A DNA stretch of 64,000 nt from Sapria himalayana (GCA_029783825.1 JAREIK010003114.1:22652-86651), one strand, 5' to 3'; counted from the stretch's first letter, positions 11,990 through 27,520 are shown. Notes: generated by a model not told the origin, from the letters alone. Numbers and translations: made by a program.

Positions 11990-14900
11990 TTAATTTAAAA
12001 TTATAGTTTTTATTTATATAATAAAAATAATTTTTTTTTGATTTTATCAAATTTTCAAAGGTTATAACCTTTGAAAATAAAATAATTTTCAAAATTTTTT
12101 GAAATGTGAATACCATGTATAATTATATTAATCTTAGTAATAATATATCATATGAATTCAATATAAATAATTTTAATGATAGATAACACAAAAGATATTA
12201 ATAAATAATAATATAAATATTTACATAACACAAAATGATTCAAAATCAAATCAAAATATATTACCAAATAATAATATTTAATTTTCAAATATTTCCTTCT
12301 TTTTATAAGCTTATATTTTTTATTGAATAAAAATAAATTATTTAAAAAATATTTGTCTCACTCAAAATTTTTTTTGTAATTAATTTTTTTAAATAATTAA
12401 ATGATAAATAATTAAAATGAATATTTAAAATTATAATAAATAGAATTAAAAATGAGATTTATTATTTATTAAGTAGTATATAGCTGTTAAAAGGTTTATG
12501 TATTTAGGGGTTTCGAGGTCTATGAGCTTACTGATTTAAGTAAGTAAGCATTTAATGATCTATTGATTTTATTTTAAAAATGATATAACAAAAAATTTAT
12601 TTTAATTGTATTATCTCATTTTTTAAGATTATAACCTTTGAAAATATAATAATTTTTAAATTTCTTTTCAAAAGTGAATACAATATATATTTATAATAAT
12701 CATAATAATTATATATCATATAAATTCAATATAAACAAATTTATTGATATGTATTATAATACTTATCAAAAAATAAATTAAAAATCTATTATGAATAAGT
12801 TTAATATTACTTATAATATAATATCAAAACCAAAAATGATTCAAAAGCAAAGCAAAATATATCACTAAAAAATAATTATTTGTTTTTAAATTTTTATGAT
12901 ATTTATAAGCTTATCTATTTTTTGATAAAAAATATTTTTAATAAATTATATTTTTAATTCATAATTTATTTTATAATTAATATATATATATATATATAAA
13001 TTATAAACTAAACAATCAAAATTAATTTTTTAAATTATAATGAAAACAAATAAAAATGAGATTTATTAATTATTATTTAGGGTATACCAGTTTAAAGGAT
13101 TAATTATATAGGGGTATCGAGATTTTGTAGTTTAGTGTTATAAGTACTTAGACATTTAGTGGTGTATAGGTTTTATTTAAACAATGAAATAACAAAAAAA
13201 ATTATTTTTTTTATTTTTTGACATTTTCAAATGTTTTAATCTTTGAAAATATAATAATTTTAAAATTTTTTTCAAAAGTGAATACTATATTTAGTTATGA
13301 TAATATTTATATTTATATATCATATAAATTCAATATAAACATTTTTATTGAAAAATATTCTAATAATGATCAAAAAATAAATTAATAATCTATAATTAAT
13401 AAGATAGATATCAATTAAAATATAATTAAAAAACCTAAAATGATTCAGAAGCAAAGCAAAATATATTACTATATAATAATATTTTATTTTCAAATTTGTT
13501 TTTAAAAATTTATCAATATTTTTGTTGATGAAAAATAATTTATATAAATTATATTTGTTTAACACATAATTTATTTTGTAATTAATATTTATATAATAAT
13601 ATAAAAATAAATAATTAAAATGAATATTTAAAATTATAATGAAAAAAATGAGTTTTATTATATATATTAGGGTATACTAGTTTAATTTAAATTAGATCTA
13701 TCTAAGTAATAATTCAATTTGTAATTAATATTTCTATAAAAATAAACTGATAAATAATTAAAATAAAAATTTAAAATTAAACTGAAAAAAAATTAAAATG
13801 AAATTTATGTTTTATTATTAATGTATACCAGTTTAATTGTTTAAGTATTTAGAGGTTTTGTCATTTAGGAGTTTAGAGATTTATCTTATTAGGCATTTAG
13901 TGGTTCCTAGGTTTTATTTAAACAATAAAATAACAAAAAAATATTTGTAATTTTTTCTCATTTTCATAGGGCATACCCTTTGAAAATATAATAATATTTA
14001 ACATTTTTTGAAATGTGAATATAATATTTAGTTATAAGAATATTATTAATTATATATCATAAAAATTCAATATAAACAATTTTATTGCTAGATATTATAA
14101 TAATGATCAAAAATTAAATTAATAAACTATTAATAATAAGATTTATATTAATTAAAAAATATTTACAAAACCCAAATTGATTCAAAAGTAAAGTAAAATA
14201 TATTACTTAATAATAATTTTTAATTTTTAAATTTTTACTTTTTTTATAAGAATAAATACTTTTATTGATTAAAATTAAATTATTTAAATTATATTTCTCG
14301 CACTCATAATATATTCTGTAATAAATATTTCTATAGAAATAAACTAATAAATAATTAAAATAAATATTTAAAATTATAATAAATAGAAATAGAAATTTGA
14401 TTTATTAATTATTAATTAGTATATAGCGGTTTAATTGTTTATGTATTTAGGCATTATGTGGTTTAGGAGTTAACTGATTTAACTGTGTATGCATTTAGTG
14501 GATATAGGTTTTATTTAAAAAATAAATAAACAAAAAATTTATTTTTATTATTTTTTAATATTTTTAAATGTTATAACCTTTGAAAATATAATAATTTTAA
14601 AATTTTTTTCAAAAGTGAATTCAATATTTAGTTATAACAATCATTATATTTATATTTCATATAAATTCAATATAAATAATTTTATTGATAAATATTCTAA
14701 TAATGATCAAAAAATAAATTAATAATCTATTATTAATAAGATAGATATCAATTAAAAAAAATTACAAAACCTACAATGATTCAGAAGGAAAGCAAAATAT
14801 AATACTATATAATAAATTTTTATTTTGAAATTGTTTTTTCTTTTTATAAGTTTATCTATATTTTTCGATGAAAAATAATTTATATAAATTATATTTGTAT

Positions 14901-17750
14901 AACTCATAATTGATATTGTAATTAATATTTAATAAAAATAAACGAATAAATAATTAAAATGAATATTTTAAATAATAATGAAAAAAATATTATTGAGATT
15001 TATTATTTATTATTTAGGGCATACTAGTTTAAAAAGATTATCTATTTAGTGTTTTATAGATTTCGGAGATATTGACTTAAGTGTTTAGGCATTCAGTAGT
15101 TAATAGGATATATTTAAACAATGAAATAACAAAAAAAAATATTTTTTGATATTTTCTCAAATTTTCAAAGGTTATAACCTTTGAAAATGTGAATACAATA
15201 TTTAGTAATAATAATCATTATAATTATATAAAATATAAAATAAATATAAACAATTTTATTGATAGATATGATATCAATTATCAAAAAATAAATTAATATG
15301 TTATTATTAATATGATAGATATAAATTAAAATATAATTGCAAAATCTAAAATTATTCAAAATCAACGTAAAATTTATTACCAAATAATAATTTTTGTTTT
15401 TTAGGTTTTTCTTCTTTTTATAAGCTTATATTTTTTGTTGATGAAAGATAAATTATTAAATTATATTTAAGGTTTACGAGTTTAAAGTTTTAAATATTTA
15501 GGAGCTTTTGTGTTTAGGAGTTTATAGATTTAAGTGTTTTGTCATTTAGTTGTCTATAATTTTTATTTAAACAATGATATAACAATAAATTTATTTTTAT
15601 TTTTTATTCTAATTTTTGAATGTTGTAACCTTTGAATATAAAAAAATTTCTAAATTTTTTTCAAATGTAAATATAATATTTAGTTATAATAATCTTAATA
15701 AATATAAGTCATTTAAATTCAATATAAATAATAACATTGATAGATATTATAATAATGATCAATAAATAAATTAATAAACTATTATTAATAAGATAGATAT
15801 TATTTAAAATATATTTGCAAAATCTAAATTTATTCAAAATCAAAGTATATATATTATTGAATAATAATTTTTTTAATATTTTGCTTTTTTTATAAGTTTA
15901 TATTTTTGTTATTAAAAATAAATTATTTAAATTATATTTGTCTTCCTCATAATTTCTTTTGTAATTTATAATTCTATAAAAAGAAACTAATAAATAATTA
16001 AAATAAATATTTAAAATTATTATGAAGACAAATAAAATTGAGATTTATTATTTATTATTCAAGATATATAAGTTTAATCGTTTAAGTATTTAGGTGTTTT
16101 TGGGTTTTGTCATTTAAGTGTTTATGCCTTTGGTGATTTTATCTAATTTTTGAAGGTTATAAGCTTTGAAAATATAATAATTTTTAATATTTTTTAAAAT
16201 GTGAATATAATATTTAGTTCTAATAATCTTGATAATTATATATAATGTAAAATCAATATAAATAATTTTATTAATAGATATTATAATAATAATCAATAAA
16301 TAAATTAATAAACTATTATTAATTAGAATGATATAAATTAAAATATAATTGCAAAATCTAAAATTATTCAAAATTAAATTAAAATAAATTACTAAATAAT
16401 AATATTTTGTTTTAATAATTTTGCCTCTTTTTATAATCGTATATTTTTTTGATAAAAAATAAATTATTTGATTTATATCTCTCTCACATATAATTTATTT
16501 TGTAATTAATATTTCAATAAATATAAATTGATAAAAAATTAAAAGGAATATTTAAAATTATAATGAATACTAATAAAAAATGAGATTTATTATTTATTAT
16601 TGAGAGTATACTAATTTAAAGGCTTATGCATTTATGGGCTTCGGGGTTTAGGAGTTTAGTCAAAAAGAATTTAGGTATTTTGTGGTTTATAGATTTTATT
16701 TAAAAAATCTATTAACAAAAAAATTATTTTTTTATTTTTTCTTATTTTCAAAGGTTATAACCTTTGAAAACTTAATAATTTTTAAATCTTTTAAAAATGT
16801 GAAAATATTATTTTGTTATAATAATCTAAATAATTATATATTATGTAAATTCAACATAAATAATTTTTTTATAGATATTATGTTGACGATAATAAAATAA
16901 ATTAATAAACTATTATTAATAAGATAGATATTAAATAAAATTTATTTGCAAAACCAAAAATGATTCAAATTCAAAGTAAAATATATTAATAAGATAGATA
17001 TTAAATAAAACTATTATTAATAAGATAAAATATACAAGTTAAAAAGATTATCTATTTAGGACTTTTGGGATTTAAGAATTTAGTGATTTAAGTGTTTAGG
17101 CATTTATAGTTTATAGGTTTTATTTAAAAAATAAAATAACAAAAAAAAAATTTTGTTATTTGTTCTCATTTTTGATGGATCATATTGATAATCTTAATAA
17201 CCTTTGAAACTATAACAATTTTTATATTTTTTTTAAATGTGAATACTATATTTAGTTGTGATAATCTTAATAATTATATATCTTGTAAATTCAATATAAT
17301 CAATTATATTGATATATATTATAATAATGATCATACAAAAGATTAATAAACAATTATTAATAAGATAAATATTGTTTAAAATATATTTACAAAACCTAAA
17401 ATGATTTAAAATCAAACTGAAAAATTTTACTAAATATTAAGTTTAAATTTTTAAATTTTGGTATCCATTTATAAGCTTATATATTTTTTGATGAAAAATA
17501 AATTATTTAAATTATATTTGTCTCACTATTAATTTATTTTTTAATCTATATTTCTATAAAAATAAACTAATAAATAATAAAAATCTATATATAAAATTAT
17601 AATGAATACTAATAAAAATGAGATTTATGATTAATTATTTAGTGTATACCTATTTAATGGTTTAAGTTTATTATGGTTTTGGGTTTAATGAGTTTAGTGA
17701 TTTATATGTTTACACATTTATAGGTGTTTATAGGTTTTATTTAATCAATG
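11990..17750 (+). repeat. ~5.9-kb higher-order repeat, copy 1
   Basis: This is an ordered series of distinct monomer types, each recognisable by private words: 'GAATACCATGTATAATT' (about 12110), 'TTAAGTAAGTAAGCATTTAA' (about 12535), 'GGGGTATCGAGATTTTGTAG' (about 13110), 'CTGATTTAACTGTGTATGC' (about 14475), 'TTTGGTGATTTTATCTAAT' (about 16130) and 'GAATACTATATTTAGTTGTG' (about 17240). The same order recurs at +5.96 to +5.99 kb (copy 2) and at a near-constant offset of about +40.83 to +40.88 kb (52.84-58.64 kb). That constancy over almost 6 kb is the evidence for a unit that was copied as a block. Confidence 0.8.
12980..12998. repeat. (TA)n microsatellite
   Basis: A run of about nine TA dinucleotides lies within the tail of a satellite monomer, where other monomers have 'TAATTAATATTTCTATAAA'. 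It is a local slippage expansion. Confidence 0.85.
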
Positions 17751-17989
17751 AAATAATAAATAATTTATTTTGTAATTATTATTTCAATAAAAACTAATCT
17801 AATAAATAATTAAAATGAATATTTAAAATTATAATGAATACAAATTAAAATGAGATTTATGATTTATTATATGTGGTATACCAGTTTAATGGTTTGATTA
17901 TTTTGGAGTTTTGTCGTTTAAGAGTTTATCAATTTATGTTTTTAGGTATTTAGTTGTTTATAGGTTTTATTTATATAATAAAAATACAA

Positions 17990-20900
17990 ATTTTTTTTTA
18001 GATTTTTTCTGATTTTCAAAGGTTATAACCTTTGAAAATAAAATAATTTTTAAAATTTTTTGAAATGTGAATACTATGTATAATTAATTAATTTTACTAA
18101 TTATATATCATATAAATTAAAAATAAAAAATTTTAATGATAGATATTATAATAATGATCAAAAATTAAATTAATAAACTATTATTAATAATATAAATATT
18201 AATAAAAATATATTTACATAACACAAAATGATTCAAAATCAAATCAAAATATATTACTAAATAATAATATTTAAAATTAAAATTTTTTATTTTTTTTATA
18301 AGCTTATATTTTATTTTGATTAAAAATAAATTATTTAAATAATATTTGTCTCACTCGAAATTTATTTTGAAATTAATTTTTCTAAAAAATTAAACTATAA
18401 ATAATTAAAATAAATATTTAAAATTATAATAAATAGAAATAAAAATGTGAATTTTTTTATTAAGTAGTATATAGATGTTAAAATCTTTATGTATTTATGG
18501 TTTTCGGGGTTTATGAGCTTACTAATTTAAGTAAGTAAGCATTTAATCATCTATAGGTTTTATTTAAAAAATAAAATAACTAAAAATTTATTTTTATTAT
18601 TTTTTCTCATTTTTTAAGATTATATGCTTTGAAAATATAATAATTTTTAAATTTTTTTCAAAAGTGAATACAATATTTATTTATTATAATCATAATAATT
18701 ATATATCATATAAATTCAATATAAATAATTTTATTGATAGATATTCTAATAATTATCAAAAATTAAATTAAAAATCTATTATGAATAAGATTGATATTAC
18801 TTAAAATATAATATCAAAACCTAAAATGATTCAAAAGCAAAGCAAAATATATTACTAAATAATAATTATATGTTTTTAAATTTTTATGATTTTTATAAGC
18901 TTATCAATTTTTTGATGAAAAATAATTTTTATAAATTATATTTTTAACTCATAATTTATTTTATAATTAATACATATATAAAAATAAAAAACTAAACAAT
19001 CAATATGAATTTTTTAAATTATAATGAAAACAAATAAAAATAAAATTAATTAATTATTATATAGGGTATACTGATTTAAAGGATTATCTATATAGAGGTA
19101 TCGAGATTTTGTAGTTTAGTTATTTAAATGCTTAGGAATTTAGTGGTGTATAGGTTTTATTTAAACAATAGAATAACAAAGAAAAAATAATTTTTTTTTC
19201 ACATTTTCAAAGGTTATAACCTTTAAAACTATAATAATTTTAAATTTTTTTTCAAAAGTGAATAGAATATTTAGTCACAATAATCATTATATGTATGTAT
19301 CATATAAAATCAATATAAACATTTTTATTGATAAATATACTAATAATGATGAAAAAATTACTTAATAATCGATTAATAATAAGATAGATATCATTTAAAA
19401 TATAATTACAAATATTAAAATGATTCAGAAGAAAAGCTAAAATATATTACTATATAATAATTTTTTTTTTGAAATTTTTTTTCTTTTAAAAAGTTTATTT
19501 ATAATTTTTAGATGAAAAATAATTTATATAAATTATATTTGTATAACTCATAATTTATTTTGTAATTAATAATTATATAAAAATACACAAATAAATAATG
19601 AAAATGAATATTTAAAATTATAATGAAATAAAAATGAGTTTTATTATTAATTAATTAGGGTATACTGGTTTAATTTAAATTAGATCTATTTAACTAATAA
19701 TTTATTTTGTAATAAAAATTTTTATAAAATAAACTAATAAATAATTAAAATAAAAATTTTAAATTAAACTTAATATAAATTAAAATGAAATTTATGATTA
19801 ATTATTAATGTATACCAGTTTAATTGTTTAAGTATTTAAAGGTTTTGTCATTTAAAAGTTTAGCGATTTATGTTTTTAGGCATTTAGTGGTTTATAGGTT
19901 TTATTTAAACAATAAAATAAAAAAAACATTTAATTTTGTCTCATTTTCATATGTCATAACCTATGATAATATAATAATATTTAAAATTTTTTGAATTGTG
20001 AATACAATATTTAGTTAAAATAATATTAATAATAATATATCATATATAATTCAATATAAACAATTTTATTGATAGATATTATAATAATGATCAAAAATTA
20101 AATTAATAAACAATTAATAATAAGATAGATATTAATTAAAAATTTTTTACAAAAGCCAAATTGATTCAAAATTAAAGTAAAATATCTTAATAATAGTTTT
20201 TAATATTTAAATTTTTACTTATTATATAAGCGTAAATACTTTTATCGATTAAAAAAAATTATTTAAATTATATTTCTCGCACTCATAATTTATTTTGTAA
20301 TAAATATTTCTATATAAATAAACTAATAAATAATTAAAATAAATATTTAAAATTATAATAAATAGAAATAAAAATTAGATTTATTAATTATTAAGTAGTA
20401 TATAGCGGTTTAATGGTTTATGTATTTAGGCATTACGAGGTTTAGGAGTTTACTGATTTAACTGTGTAAGCATTTAGTGGTTATAGGTTTTATTTTAAAA
20501 AAAATAAAAAAAAATTATTTTAAATTTTTTTTGATATTTTCAAATGTTATAACCTTAAAATAATCAATAATTAAATTAATAAACTATTATTAATAAGATA
20601 GATATTATTTAAAATATAATTGCAAAATCTAAATTTATTCAAAATCAAAGTATATATTACTAAATAATAATATATTTTAATATTTTGCTTTTTTATAAGT
20701 TTATAATTTTGTTATTACAAATAAATTATTTAAATTATATTTGTCTTCCTCATAATTTATTTTGTAATTTATAATTCTATAAAAATAAACTAATAAATAA
20801 TTAAAATAAATATTTAAAATTATAATGAATACTAATAAAATTGAGATTTATTATTTACTATTCATGATATACTAGTTTAACGGTTTAAGTATTTAAGTGT

Positions 20901-22982
20901 TTTTGGGTTTAGTCATTTATGTGTTTATGCCTTACGTGATTTTATCTAATTTTTGAATGTTATAACCTATGAAAAATATAATAATTTTTAATTTTTTTTA
21001 AAATGTGAATATAATATTTAGTTATTATAATCTTGATAATTATATATAATGTAAAATCAATATAAATAATTTTATTAATAGATATTATAATAATGATCAA
21101 TAAATAAATTAATAAACTATAATTAATTAGAATGATATAAATTAAAATATAATTGCAAAATCTAAAATTATTCAAAATTAAATTAAAATAATTTAGTAAA
21201 TAATAATATTTTGTTTTAAAATTTTTGCCTGTTTTTATGATCTTATATTCTTTTGATGAAAAATAAATTATTTATATTATATCTGTTTCACTAATAATTT
21301 ATTTTGTAATTAATATTTCTATAAAAATAAACTGATAAATAATTAAAATGAATATTTAAAATTATAATGAATACAAATAAAAATGAGATTTATTATTTAT
21401 TATTGAGAGTATACTAATTTAAAGGCTTATGTATTTATGAGCTTTGGGGTTTAGGAGTTCAGTCATTAAGAATTTAGGTATTTTGTGGTTTATAGATTTA
21501 TTTAAAAAATCTAATAACAAAAAATTTATTTTTTTATTTTTTCTTATTTTCAAAGGTTATAACCTTTGAAAATTTAATAATTTTTAAATTTTTTTAAAAT
21601 GTGAAAATATTATTTTGTTATAATAATGTAAATAATCATATATTATTTAAATTCAAATAAATAATTTTTTTATAGATATTATGATGACGATAAAAAAATA
21701 AATTAATAAACTATTATTAATAAGATAGATATTAAATAAAATTTATTTGCAAAACCTAAAATGATTCAAAATCAAAGTAAAATATATTAATTAGATAGAT
21801 ATTAAATAAAACTATTATTAATAAGATAAAATATAGATGTTTAAAAGATTATATATTTAGGATTTTTTGGATTTAAGAATTTAGTGATTTAAGTGTTTAG
21901 TCATTTAGTAGTTTATAGGTTTTATTTAAAAAATAAAATAACAAAAAAAATTATTTAGTTATTTGTTCTCATTTTTGAAGGATATAACTTTGAACCTATA
22001 ACAATTTTTAAATTTTTTATAAATGTGAATACTATATTTAGTTATGATAATCTTAATAATTATATATCATGTAAATTCAATATAAATAATTATATTGATA
22101 TATATATATTATAATAATGATTGTACAAAAAATTAATAAACAATTATTAATAAGATAAATATTGTTTAAAATATATTTACAAAAACTAAAATGACTCAAA
22201 TCAAAGTGAAATATTTTACTAAATATTAATTTTAAATTTTTGTGTCCATTTATAAGCTTATATAATTTTTGATGAAAAATAAATAATTTAAATTATATTT
22301 GTCTCACTATTAATTTATTTTTTAATTTATATTTCTATTTAATATAAAATTATGAATAATTAAAAAATATATATATAATTATAATGAATACTAATAAAAA
22401 TGAGATATATGATTTATTATTTAGGGTATACCTATTTAATGGTTTAAGTTTATTGTGGTTTTGGGGTTAATGAGTTTATTGATTTATATGTTTACACATT
22501 TAGGTGTTTATAGGATTTATTTAATCAATGATATAAAAAAAATTTTTTTTTATGAATTTTCGTGATTTTTAAATGTTACAACCTTTGAAAATATAATAAT
22601 TTTTTGATAGTTCTAAAATATGAATGCAATACTTAGTTATAATAATATTAATAATTATATTTGATGTAAATTCAATATAAAAAATTTTATTAATATATAT
22701 TATTTTGATGATCAAAAAATAATTTAATAAACTATTATTAATAAGATAGATATTAATTAAAATATATTTGCAGAACCCAAAATAATTCAAAATCAAAGTA
22801 AATTATATTACTAAATAAAATTTTAAATTTTTGAAATTTTGTTTATTTTTATAAGCTTATTTTTTTTCATAAATAATACTTTATTTAAATTATATATGTC
22901 TCACTCATTATTTATTTTGTAATTAATATTTCTATAAAAATAAACTAAAAAATAATTAAAAAGAATATTTAAAATTATAATG
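17990..22982 (+). repeat. ~5.9-kb higher-order repeat, copy 2, internally shortened
   Basis: The monomer order of copy 1 repeats with private words at about 18067, 18530, 19095 and 20440 (offset 5.96-5.99 kb). Words at about 20935, 21690 and 22030 have an offset near 4.80 kb. About 1.18 kb, equal to two monomers, is therefore missing around 20560-20580, where a dyad ('GTTATAACCTTAAAATAATC') runs straight into the 'AATTAAATTAATAAAC' segment of a monomer two units further on. The right end is cut by the orientation switch at 22981. Confidence 0.78.
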
Positions 22983-22987
22983 AATCA
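22981..22987. other. Left junction of the inverted satellite block
   Basis: Up to 'AAAATTATAATGAAT' the sequence is a + monomer tail, which elsewhere continues 'ACAAATAAAAATGAG'. From 'TGAATCAAATTGGTTTTTG' on it matches the - strand of a monomer, where other - copies read 'TTGAATCAATTTGGGTTTTG'. The shared TGAAT at the joint is a possible microhomology of about 5 bp. Confidence 0.8.
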
Positions 22988-25900
22988 AATTGGTTTTTGT
23001 AAATATTTTTTAATTAATATCTAGATTATTATTAATAGTTTATTAATTTAATTTTTGATCATTATTATAATATATACCAATTTAATTGTTTATATTGAAT
23101 TTATATGATATATAATTATTAAAATTATTATAAGTAAATAATACATTTACATTTCAAAAAATTTTAATTATTATTATATTTTCAAAGGTTATAACCTATG
23201 AAAATGACAAAAAATTATAAATTTTTTTTTTGTTATTTTATTGTTTAAATAAAACCTATAAATCACTAAATGCCTAAAAACATAAATCACTAAACTCCTA
23301 AACGACAAAACTTCTAAATACTTAAACTATTAAATTGGTATACATTAATAATAAATCATAAATCTCATTTTAATTTTTATTAAGTGTAATTTTAAATTTT
23401 TATTTTAATTATTTATAAGTTTATTTTTATAGAAATATTAATTACAAAATAAATTATTAGTGAGACAGATCTATTTTAAATAATTTATTTTTCATCAAAA
23501 AAAATATATCCTTATAAAAAGAGGCAAAATTTTAAAAACAAAAATTTATTATTTAGCTAATATATTTTATTTTTATTTTGAATCATTTTAGATTTTGCAA
23601 TTATATTTTAATTTATATCTTTCTTATTAAAAATTGTTTATTAATTTTTTATTGATCATTATTATAATATCTATTAATAGAATTATTTATATTGAGTTTA
23701 CTTTGTATATAATTATTATGAATATTATAACTAAATATTATATTAAAATTTAAAAAAAAAATTAAAAATTATTATATTTTCAATGCTTATAACCTTCAAA
23801 AATTTAAAAAATATCAAAAAATTTAATTAATTATTTTTTTATTCTTTAAATAAAAACTATAAATCACTAAAGGCCTAAACACTTAAATCACTATACCCCA
23901 AAACACCTAAATACTTAATCCATTAAACTATTATATCCTAAATAATAAATAATAAATAATAGATAATAAATCTCAATTTTTTTTTGTATTCATTATAATT
24001 TTAAATATATATTTTAATTATTTATTAGATTATTTTTATAAAATTATAAATTAAAAATAAATTATGTGGAAGAAAAATATAATTTAAATAATTTACTTTT
24101 AATAACAAAAAATATAAACTTATAAAAAAAAGCAAAACATCAAAAAAATTATTATTTACTATTATATTTTACTTTGATTTTGAATAAATTTACGTTTTGC
24201 AAATATATTTTAAAAAATATCTATCTATTTAATAATAATTTATTAATTTATTTTTTGATCATTAATATAATATCTATCAATATAATTGTTTATATTGAAT
24301 TAACATGATATATAATTATTATGATTATCATAACTAAATATAGTATTCACATATAAAAAAATTTAAAAATTGTTATATTTTCAAAGGTTATAACCTTCAA
24401 AAATGATAAAAAATAACAAAAATTAATTTTTTGTTATATCATTGTTTAAATAAAACTTATAAACAATTAAATGCCTAAATACATAAATCTCTAAACTCCT
24501 AAACCCAAAGCCCCTAAATACCTAAACCTTTAAACTCTTAAACCTTAAATATAATTTAAATAATTTATAGAAATATTAATTACAAAATAAATTATGAGTG
24601 ACAAATATAATTTAAATAATATATTTTTCAACAAAAAAAATAAGCTTATAAAATGATGCAAAAACATAAAAAAAATTATTATTTAGTAATGAATTTTACT
24701 TTGATTTTTAATCATTTTAGGTTTTTTAATTATATTTTAATTTATATCTATCATATTAATAAATGTTTATTAATTTATTTTTTGATAATTGATATAATTT
24801 TATCAATAAAATTGTTTATATTAGTTTATATTATATATAGTTATAATAATTATTATTACTAATTATTGTATTCACATTTTTAAAAAGTTTTAAAATTATT
24901 ATATTTTCAAATGTTATGACATTTAAAAATTTGAAAATATATCAAAAATAATTTTTTTGTTATTTCATTGTTTAAATAAAAGCTATAAACCATTAAATGC
25001 ATAAATACTTAAATCAATAACTTCGAAATCTTGAAAACCCTAAATAGATAAATTTTTTAAATAGGTATATCCTAAATAATAAATAATAAATCTCATTTTT
25101 ATTTTTTTCATCATAATTTTAAATATTCATTTTAATTATTTATTTGTTTATTTTTATATAAATATTAAATACAAAATAAATTATAAGTTAGACAAATATA
25201 ATTTATATAAATTATTTTTCAACAAAAAAATATAGATAAACTTATTAAAAGAAGAAAAAAATTAAAAACAAAAAATTATTATATAGTAATATATTTTACT
25301 TTGTTTCTGAATCATTTTAGGTTTCGTAATTATATTTTAATTGATATCTAACATATTAATAATATACTATTTATTTATTTTTTGATCATTATTAGAATAT
25401 TTATCAATAAAATAGTTTATATGATATATAGAATTAATAATTATTATAACTAAATATTCTATTTATTTTTAAAAAAAATTTAAAATTATTATATTTTCAA
25501 AGATTATAACCTTTGAACATGTGAAAAAATAAAAATAAATATATTATTATTATTATTATTTCATTGTTTAAATAAAACCTATAAATCATTAAATGCCTAA
25601 ACACTTAAATCACTATACTACAAAATCCCGATACCCCTATTTAGATAATTGTTTAAACAGGTATACCCTAAATAATAATTGATAAATCTCATTTTTATTT
25701 GTTTTGATTATAATTTATAAAATTCATTTTGATTGTTTAGTTTTTTATTTATATATATATATTAATTATAAAATAAATTATGAGTTAAAAATATAATTTA
25801 TAAAAATTATTTTTCATCACAAAATAGATAAGCTTATAAAAAGAATAAAAATTTAAAAACAAATAATTATTAATAAGTAAAATATTTTGCTTTGCTTTTA

Positions 25901-27520
25901 AATTATTTTAGGTTTTGATATTATATTATAAGTAATATCAATCTTATTCATAATAGATTTTTAATTTATTTTTTGATAATTATTAGAATATCTATCAATA
26001 AAATTGTTTAAATTGAAATTATATGATATATAATTATTATGATTATTATAAATAAATATTTATTCACTTTTGAAAAAAATTTAAAAATTATAATATTTTC
26101 AAAGGTTATAACCTTTGAAAATATCAAAAAATAATAAAAATAATTTTTTTTTATTTTTTTTCTTAAATAAAATCTATAAACCACTAAATGCATACACAGT
26201 TAAATCAGTAAACTTTTAAACCCCGTAATGCCTAAATACATAAACCATTAAACTGCTATATACTACTTAATAATTAATAAATCGAATTTTTATTTCTTAT
26301 TATTATAATTTTAAATATTCATTTTAATTATTTATTAGTTTATATTTATAGAAATATTTATTACAAAATAAAGTATGAGTTCGACAAATATAATTTAATT
26401 AATTTATTTTTAATAAAAAAATATACGCTTATAAAAGAAGTAGAAATTTAAAAATTAAAAATTATTATCCAGTAATATATTTTACTATAATTTTGAATCA
26501 ATTTGGATTTGTAAATATTTTTTAATTAATAGTTTATTAATTTAATTTTTGATCATTATTATATTATCTATCAATAAAATTATTTATATTGAAATTATAT
26601 GATATATAATTATTAATATTATTAAAACTAAATATTGTATTCACATTTCAAAAAATTGTAAATATTATTATATTTTCAAAGTTTATAACCTATGAAAATG
26701 ATAACAAATTATAGAAATTTTTTTTGTTATTTTATTTTTTTATATAAAACCTATAAACCACTAAAAGCCTAAAAACATAAATCGCTAAACTCCTAATTAC
26801 AAAACCTTTAAATACTTAAACTATTAAACTGGTATACATTAATAATAAATCTTCAATCTCATTTTAATTTATATTCAGTAGAATTTTAAATTTTTATATT
26901 AATTATTTATTAGTTTATTTTTATAGAAATATTAATTACAAAATAAATTATTAGTGAGACGGATCAAATCTAAATTAAACTGTTATCCCTAAATAATAAA
27001 TAATAAATAATAAATCTCATTTTTTTATTATAACTTTAAATATTCATTTTAATTATTTATTTGTTTATTTATTAATAAATATTAATTATAAAATAAATTA
27101 CGAGTTAGACAAATATAATTTATATAAATTATTTTTCATTAAAAATATATAGATAAACTTTTTAAAAGAATAAAAAATTCAAAAACAAAAAAATTATATT
27201 ATAGTAATATATTTTTATTTGCTTATGAATCATTTTAATTTTTGTAATTATATTTTAATTAATATCTAACTTATTATTAATGAATTATTAATTTATTTTT
27301 TGATTATTATTAGAATATTTATCAATAAAATTGTTTATATTGAATTTATATAATATATAAATATAATGATTAGTATAACTAAATATTGTATTCACATTTA
27401 AAAAAAATTTAAAAATTATTATATTTTCAAAGGTTTTATCCTTTGAAAATATCAAAAAATAATAAAAATAAATTTTTTGTTATTTTATTTTTTAAATAAA
27501 ACCTATAAACCACTCAATGC
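22983..27520 (-). repeat. AT-rich satellite array, block 3 (inverted)
   Basis: The same satellite is read on the minus strand. Its TTTAGG tract now appears as CCTAAA words ('CACTAAATGCCTAAA', 'TAAACTCCTAAAC') and the tail as 'CATTTTAATTATTTATTAG'. Dyads are near 23186, 23789, 24387, 24911, 25501, 26105 and 27433. The block runs to the target duplication of hAT copy A. No gene is supported; the frames at 24653-24862 (+) and 26008-26193 (-) are satellite translations. Confidence 0.92.
27513..27520. repeat. 8-bp target-site duplication, left of hAT copy A
   Basis: CTCAATGC directly abuts TAGGGG. The partner at 31209-31216 is CTAAATGC. The single mismatch shows age. The site is the satellite word GCATTTAG read on the other strand. 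Confidence 0.88.

Larger units (their letters stand above)
10447..22982 (+). repeat. AT-rich satellite array, block 2 (+ orientation)
   Basis: This is 12.5 kb of the same satellite, in + orientation, with no gene. It begins 'GGTTTAGGAGTTTAGTAATT', continues for two monomers that also flank the other X copies, and then passes through the hairpin monomer near 11.36 kb. From about 12.0 kb it consists of two tandem copies of a ~5.9-kb higher-order unit. It ends at 22982, where the reading of the monomer flips strand. Open frames at 13320-13565, 16114-16371, 20960-21175 and 22569-22796 (all on -) are the same satellite stretch read repeatedly and are not genes. Confidence 0.93.

Noticed and set aside
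4515..22796. Recurrent 60-85 codon frames on the strand opposite the satellite tract (4515, 5691, 13320, 15165, 16114, 17233, 20960, 22569; also 48238 and 56992; on + at 24653 and 36051), all with an 'ILNHFRFCNYIL'-like start
   Set aside because: They are one satellite stretch read again and again. Composition is extreme (Ile, Asn, Tyr, Lys), frames break freely in sister monomers, and no domain or start context is present.
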